From UBA5862 sp002408105 (lineage in GTDB: Bacteria > Pseudomonadota > Gammaproteobacteria > Pseudomonadales > UBA5862), in assembly GCA_034189125.1 (NCBI GenBank), contig JAXHVB010000133.1, forward strand, positions 1 to 16,029: a stretch of 16,029 nucleotides of DNA. The letters run 5' to 3'. This document shows, one piece after another, positions 14,123 through 16,029 of the stretch; within the stretch, counting starts at the first letter, position 1, and every line of letters starts with the position of its first letter. Made by a program: the position numbers and the translations under genes. The notes under the pieces were generated by a model. The model did no database searches. It was not told the origin of the DNA and saw only the letters and a program-made list of their open reading frames with translations.

Positions 14123-14998
14123 TTACGGGCCCGATCCCTGGCTGTGGGCTTCCGGTGCAGGTTCGGCATCGAGGGCCTCGGTGTGGGCTGGATGCAGGTA
14201 CAGCTCGGCTTCTGTGCCCGTCAATACGCCTTTGCCGTGCCAGGGCAAGAGCCGGTAGTCGGCGTGGTGGGAGTAGTCGATGAATGGATACTTGATGATG
14301 TCGAAGTAGGGGGAGTAGTCAAAGTCGCGGGGAACCACCAACCGTGGGTTGCGACGAAACAGCTGCACGCCGCCTCCATCCGCGCGCTTGACCAGCGGCA
14401 GAATTGGAAACTGCACGAAATTGAAGGCCTCGGCGATCATGGTCGAGCACACGGTGCGGGTCTGTGTGCCGATGCTCTGGCTGAACAGGGTGGAGCGGTA
14501 GCGCCGCGGCAAGATCCACCACGGAAACAAAAAACGCGCCAAATCGAAAATCTGGCGGATGTCGTAGCGTGTTCCCAGTTTAAAGATGGCGAACCGCATG
14601 ATCTCTTGCGCATCCCGGTGCGAAAGCCCGCGGGGACGGGCAATGCGCAGGTGCTCGCCCTCATAGGTGTGCAGCGGGCGGACCACCGTGCCAAGCCCCA
14701 GTTCGCTTTCGACCAGAAGCTGGTGCCCGGGTGCATCGCCATAGTGCTGGATCACCAGGGCACGCAGCTCCGGGTCCTCGATGTCATGCAGGCGGCCGAT
14801 GTAAAGCGCCGCGTGGGACCAGGCGCTCTGGGTGATCAACTGGATGACCCCGGCCACCCGCGATCGACCCTCTACCAGTACGACATCACAGGGGCGCAGT
14901 TCGTAGCGAATGCGGTCGAAGTCACAGAGCGGATACTCCGAACGGGGTGACTTGTGGTTGAGCCACCGCGTCAATGCGCCCGCGATGAATTTGAACAT
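14123..14998 (-). CDS. YiiX/YebB-like permuted papain-fold (NlpC/P60-related, DUF830) protein
   Basis: This 291-residue protein belongs by its motifs to the circularly permuted papain-like group of E. coli YiiX. In this group the catalytic His and acid come first and the Cys last. Here His62 lies in SAWSHAALYIG, Glu97 in LLVESELG and Cys184 in TVCSTMIAEAF, in the right order and spacing. Before them stand RPCDVVLVEGRSRVAGVIQLIT, the usual opening of the domain, and after His the hydrophobic strand. The C-terminal third (FDYSPYFDIIKYPF, DYRLLPWHG) is not assigned. There is no clear signal peptide; the N-terminus MFKFIAGALTRWL is only mildly hydrophobic. The ATG at 14998 is preferred over an in-frame TTG at 15052; GAGGCAGG lies ten bases upstream. 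The family is thought to cleave amide or thioester bonds in peptides or lipids, and the substrate is unknown. Confidence 0.82.
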   Translation of the reverse strand: MFKFIAGALTRWLNHKSPRSEYPLCDFDRIRYELRPCDVVLVEGRSRVAGVIQLITQSAWSHAALYIGRLHDIEDPELRALVIQHYGDAPGHQLLVESELGLGTVVRPLHTYEGEHLRIARPRGLSHRDAQEIMRFAIFKLGTRYDIRQIFDLARFLFPWWILPRRYRSTLFSQSIGTQTRTVCSTMIAEAFNFVQFPILPLVKRADGGGVQLFRRNPRLVVPRDFDYSPYFDIIKYPFIDYSHHADYRLLPWHGKGVLTGTEAELYLHPAHTEALDAEPAPEAHSQGSGP

Positions 14999-15128
14999 GG
15001 GTGAGAGACCTGCCTCAGCAATGCAGACTTCGATCGCCGCGACCCGAGACAAACCCTGGCGCGAACACCTTCCGGGGCGAATTCGCCTGGTGGATCAGTG
15101 TAATTCAACCGGCCCTGGTGTGGCGCAG
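14999..15128 (-). other. Intergenic region upstream of the YiiX-like gene
   Basis: The 130 bases contain a 12-bp perfect palindrome at 15076-15087. On the - strand there is TTGAAT (complement of 15103-15108) and a TACACT hexamer (complement of 15097-15102) that could belong to a weak promoter for the YiiX-like gene. No -35/-10 pair with good spacing is convincing. No terminator for the upstream PLP-enzyme gene was seen. Confidence 0.35.
15076..15087. repeat. 12-bp palindrome upstream of the YiiX-like gene
   Basis: GGCGAATTCGCC is identical to its reverse complement. It lies between the PLP-enzyme gene and the YiiX-like gene, just downstream (in the - direction) of the hexamers TTGAAT and TACACT, where a regulator could bind. 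It may equally be chance. Confidence 0.3.
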
Positions 15129-16029
15129 TCAGCTGGGGTTGAAGACCAGTGCGCAGGCGCGCTCGAGGGCGTCGATCGGGGTATAGAAGTGCGGTGAAAA
15201 GCGCACGCCGCCGCCGCGTTGGGCGCAGACGACCCCTGCGGCCTTGAGCCGCTGGTGGGTCACCTCTGGCGCCTCGTCGCGGCGGCGGAAGGTGCAGATG
15301 CCGAGGTGGCGCCGGGGCGCCTCGGGTGTCAGTACCTCTACATTGGGCTGAGCGGCAAAGACCTCCAAAAGCAGGTTCACGCGTTCGCGAATCCGGGCGG
15401 CAACGCGGTCCATGCCGACCAACTGCAGCAGGGCAACACTGGCGTGCAGTGCGGTGACCCCGAGCATGTTGGGGCTGCCGCATTCGAAGCGCCGCGCATC
15501 GGGGGCAAGGCTCCAGGTGGTGGCGTCGAAGTTTCCTGCATCCGCCACCATGTGCCAGCCATACTGGTGCAGCTGCAGTTGGTCGCGCAGCGTGGCACGG
15601 CAATAGAACAGGGCCAGCCCCTCCGGCCCAAGCATCCACTTGTGTCCGTCGGCGGCGACGAAGTCTGCCTGGATGGCATCGACGTCCAGGGGTTCCGCAC
15701 CGATGCTCTGAATGGCATCGACGCAAAACAGCACGCCCCGCTGTTTGAGCGCGGCGCCGAGCTGATGCAGGTCCATTCGCAATCCACTGCCATATTGCAC
15801 CGAGCTGATCGACAGCAGTCGGGTGCGCCGGTCGGTCCGTTTCAGCAGTGCCTGCTCCGGCGCATCCGGGCCAGTGAGCGGTACCCTGCGGACCTCGACG
15901 CCCTGCCGGGACAGGGACTCCCACACGATGCGGTTGGACGGGAACTCCTCGTCGCTGATGACGACGTTGTCGCCGGACCTCCAGTCGAGCCCATGGGCGA
16001 CCACGGACAGGGCTTCCGAGGTGTTCTTG
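15129..16029 (-). CDS. Class V aminotransferase-fold PLP enzyme, N-terminus outside window
   Basis: About 299 C-terminal residues are visible. The frame stays open to the right edge, and its first visible residues KNTSEALSVVAHG are a family motif, so the GTG at 16004 is internal and the gene starts beyond the window. The PLP Lys is in AADGHKWMLGPEG (AAG on the - strand at 15639-15641), preceded by the PLP-ring Asp in LFCVDAIQSIG and by SISSVQYGSG. The tail AQRGGGVRFSPHFYTPIDALE resembles isopenicillin-N-epimerase-like members. The active-site Cys loop of SufS-type cysteine desulfurases (the R-x-G-H-H-C type) is not seen, so a simple desulfurase is unlikely. Substrate and reaction are unknown. 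It reads toward the YiiX-like gene, 130 bases away on the same strand. Confidence 0.88.
   Translation of the reverse strand, partial: KNTSEALSVVAHGLDWRSGDNVVISDEEFPSNRIVWESLSRQGVEVRRVPLTGPDAPEQALLKRTDRRTRLLSISSVQYGSGLRMDLHQLGAALKQRGVLFCVDAIQSIGAEPLDVDAIQADFVAADGHKWMLGPEGLALFYCRATLRDQLQLHQYGWHMVADAGNFDATTWSLAPDARRFECGSPNMLGVTALHASVALLQLVGMDRVAARIRERVNLLLEVFAAQPNVEVLTPEAPRRHLGICTFRRRDEAPEVTHQRLKAAGVVCAQRGGGVRFSPHFYTPIDALERACALVFNPS

Noticed and set aside
14999..15052. 18-residue extension of the YiiX-like protein from a TTG
   Set aside because: The TTG start is rare and the ATG at 14998 has a Shine-Dalgarno-like site; the extra residues match nothing known.
1..16029. CRISPR array, insertion sequence, tRNA, phage or defence island
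   Set aside because: No repeated spacer-like units, transposase motifs, cloverleaf-like sequence or defence-family proteins were seen; genes are contiguous housekeeping or envelope functions with even composition.

Overview
This is a GC-rich window whose gene order and protein sequences point to a gammaproteobacterium. The run trpF-trpB-trpA-accD-folC-SPOR gene-cvpA-purF-metZ is a conserved gammaproteobacterial neighbourhood. Having trpBA inserted between trpF and accD resembles the Xanthomonadales/Nevskiales side more than Pseudomonas; that placement is an inference from gene order, not a database result. No rRNA, tRNA, CRISPR array, insertion sequence or phage gene was recognised.

Layout on the + strand. 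Positions 1-605 hold the C-terminal part of the ferrous iron transporter FeoB, whose stop overlaps the start of a 54-residue Cys-containing one-pass membrane protein (602-766). A non-coding stretch of about 180 bases follows, with a weak terminator-like hairpin and a candidate extended -10. Next come the last steps of tryptophan synthesis, trpF (946-1584), trpB (1562-2788) and trpA (2838-3650). A 205-base gap carries a candidate promoter for accD (3856-4722, acetyl-CoA carboxylase beta subunit). Close behind are folC (4730-6025) and a DedD-like SPOR protein (6022-6567). A second gap of about 210 bases has a good extended -10, a hairpin and an 18-codon open frame that runs into the TTG start of cvpA (6781-7263). 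purF (7309-8829) and metZ (8850-10070) complete the housekeeping block.

From 10158 to 14108 lies a tightly overlapping three-gene unit: a MoxR-type AAA+ ATPase, a DUF58 membrane protein and a TgpA-like membrane transglutaminase with an intact Cys-His-Asp triad. Converging on it from the - strand are a YiiX/DUF830-type permuted papain-fold protein (14123-14998) and a class V aminotransferase-fold PLP enzyme. The latter has its stop at 15129 and its N-terminus beyond the right edge of the window.

The left two thirds is core metabolism: Trp, fatty acid, folate, purine and Met synthesis, with cell-division or envelope proteins interleaved. The right third has a cell-envelope flavour, with two different papain-like cysteine enzymes facing each other. 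I found no clear sign of an undescribed system. The items most worth checking are the coupled mini-ORF and leader of cvpA-purF, the 18-bp palindrome between cvpA and purF, and the linked YiiX-like/PLP-enzyme pair.
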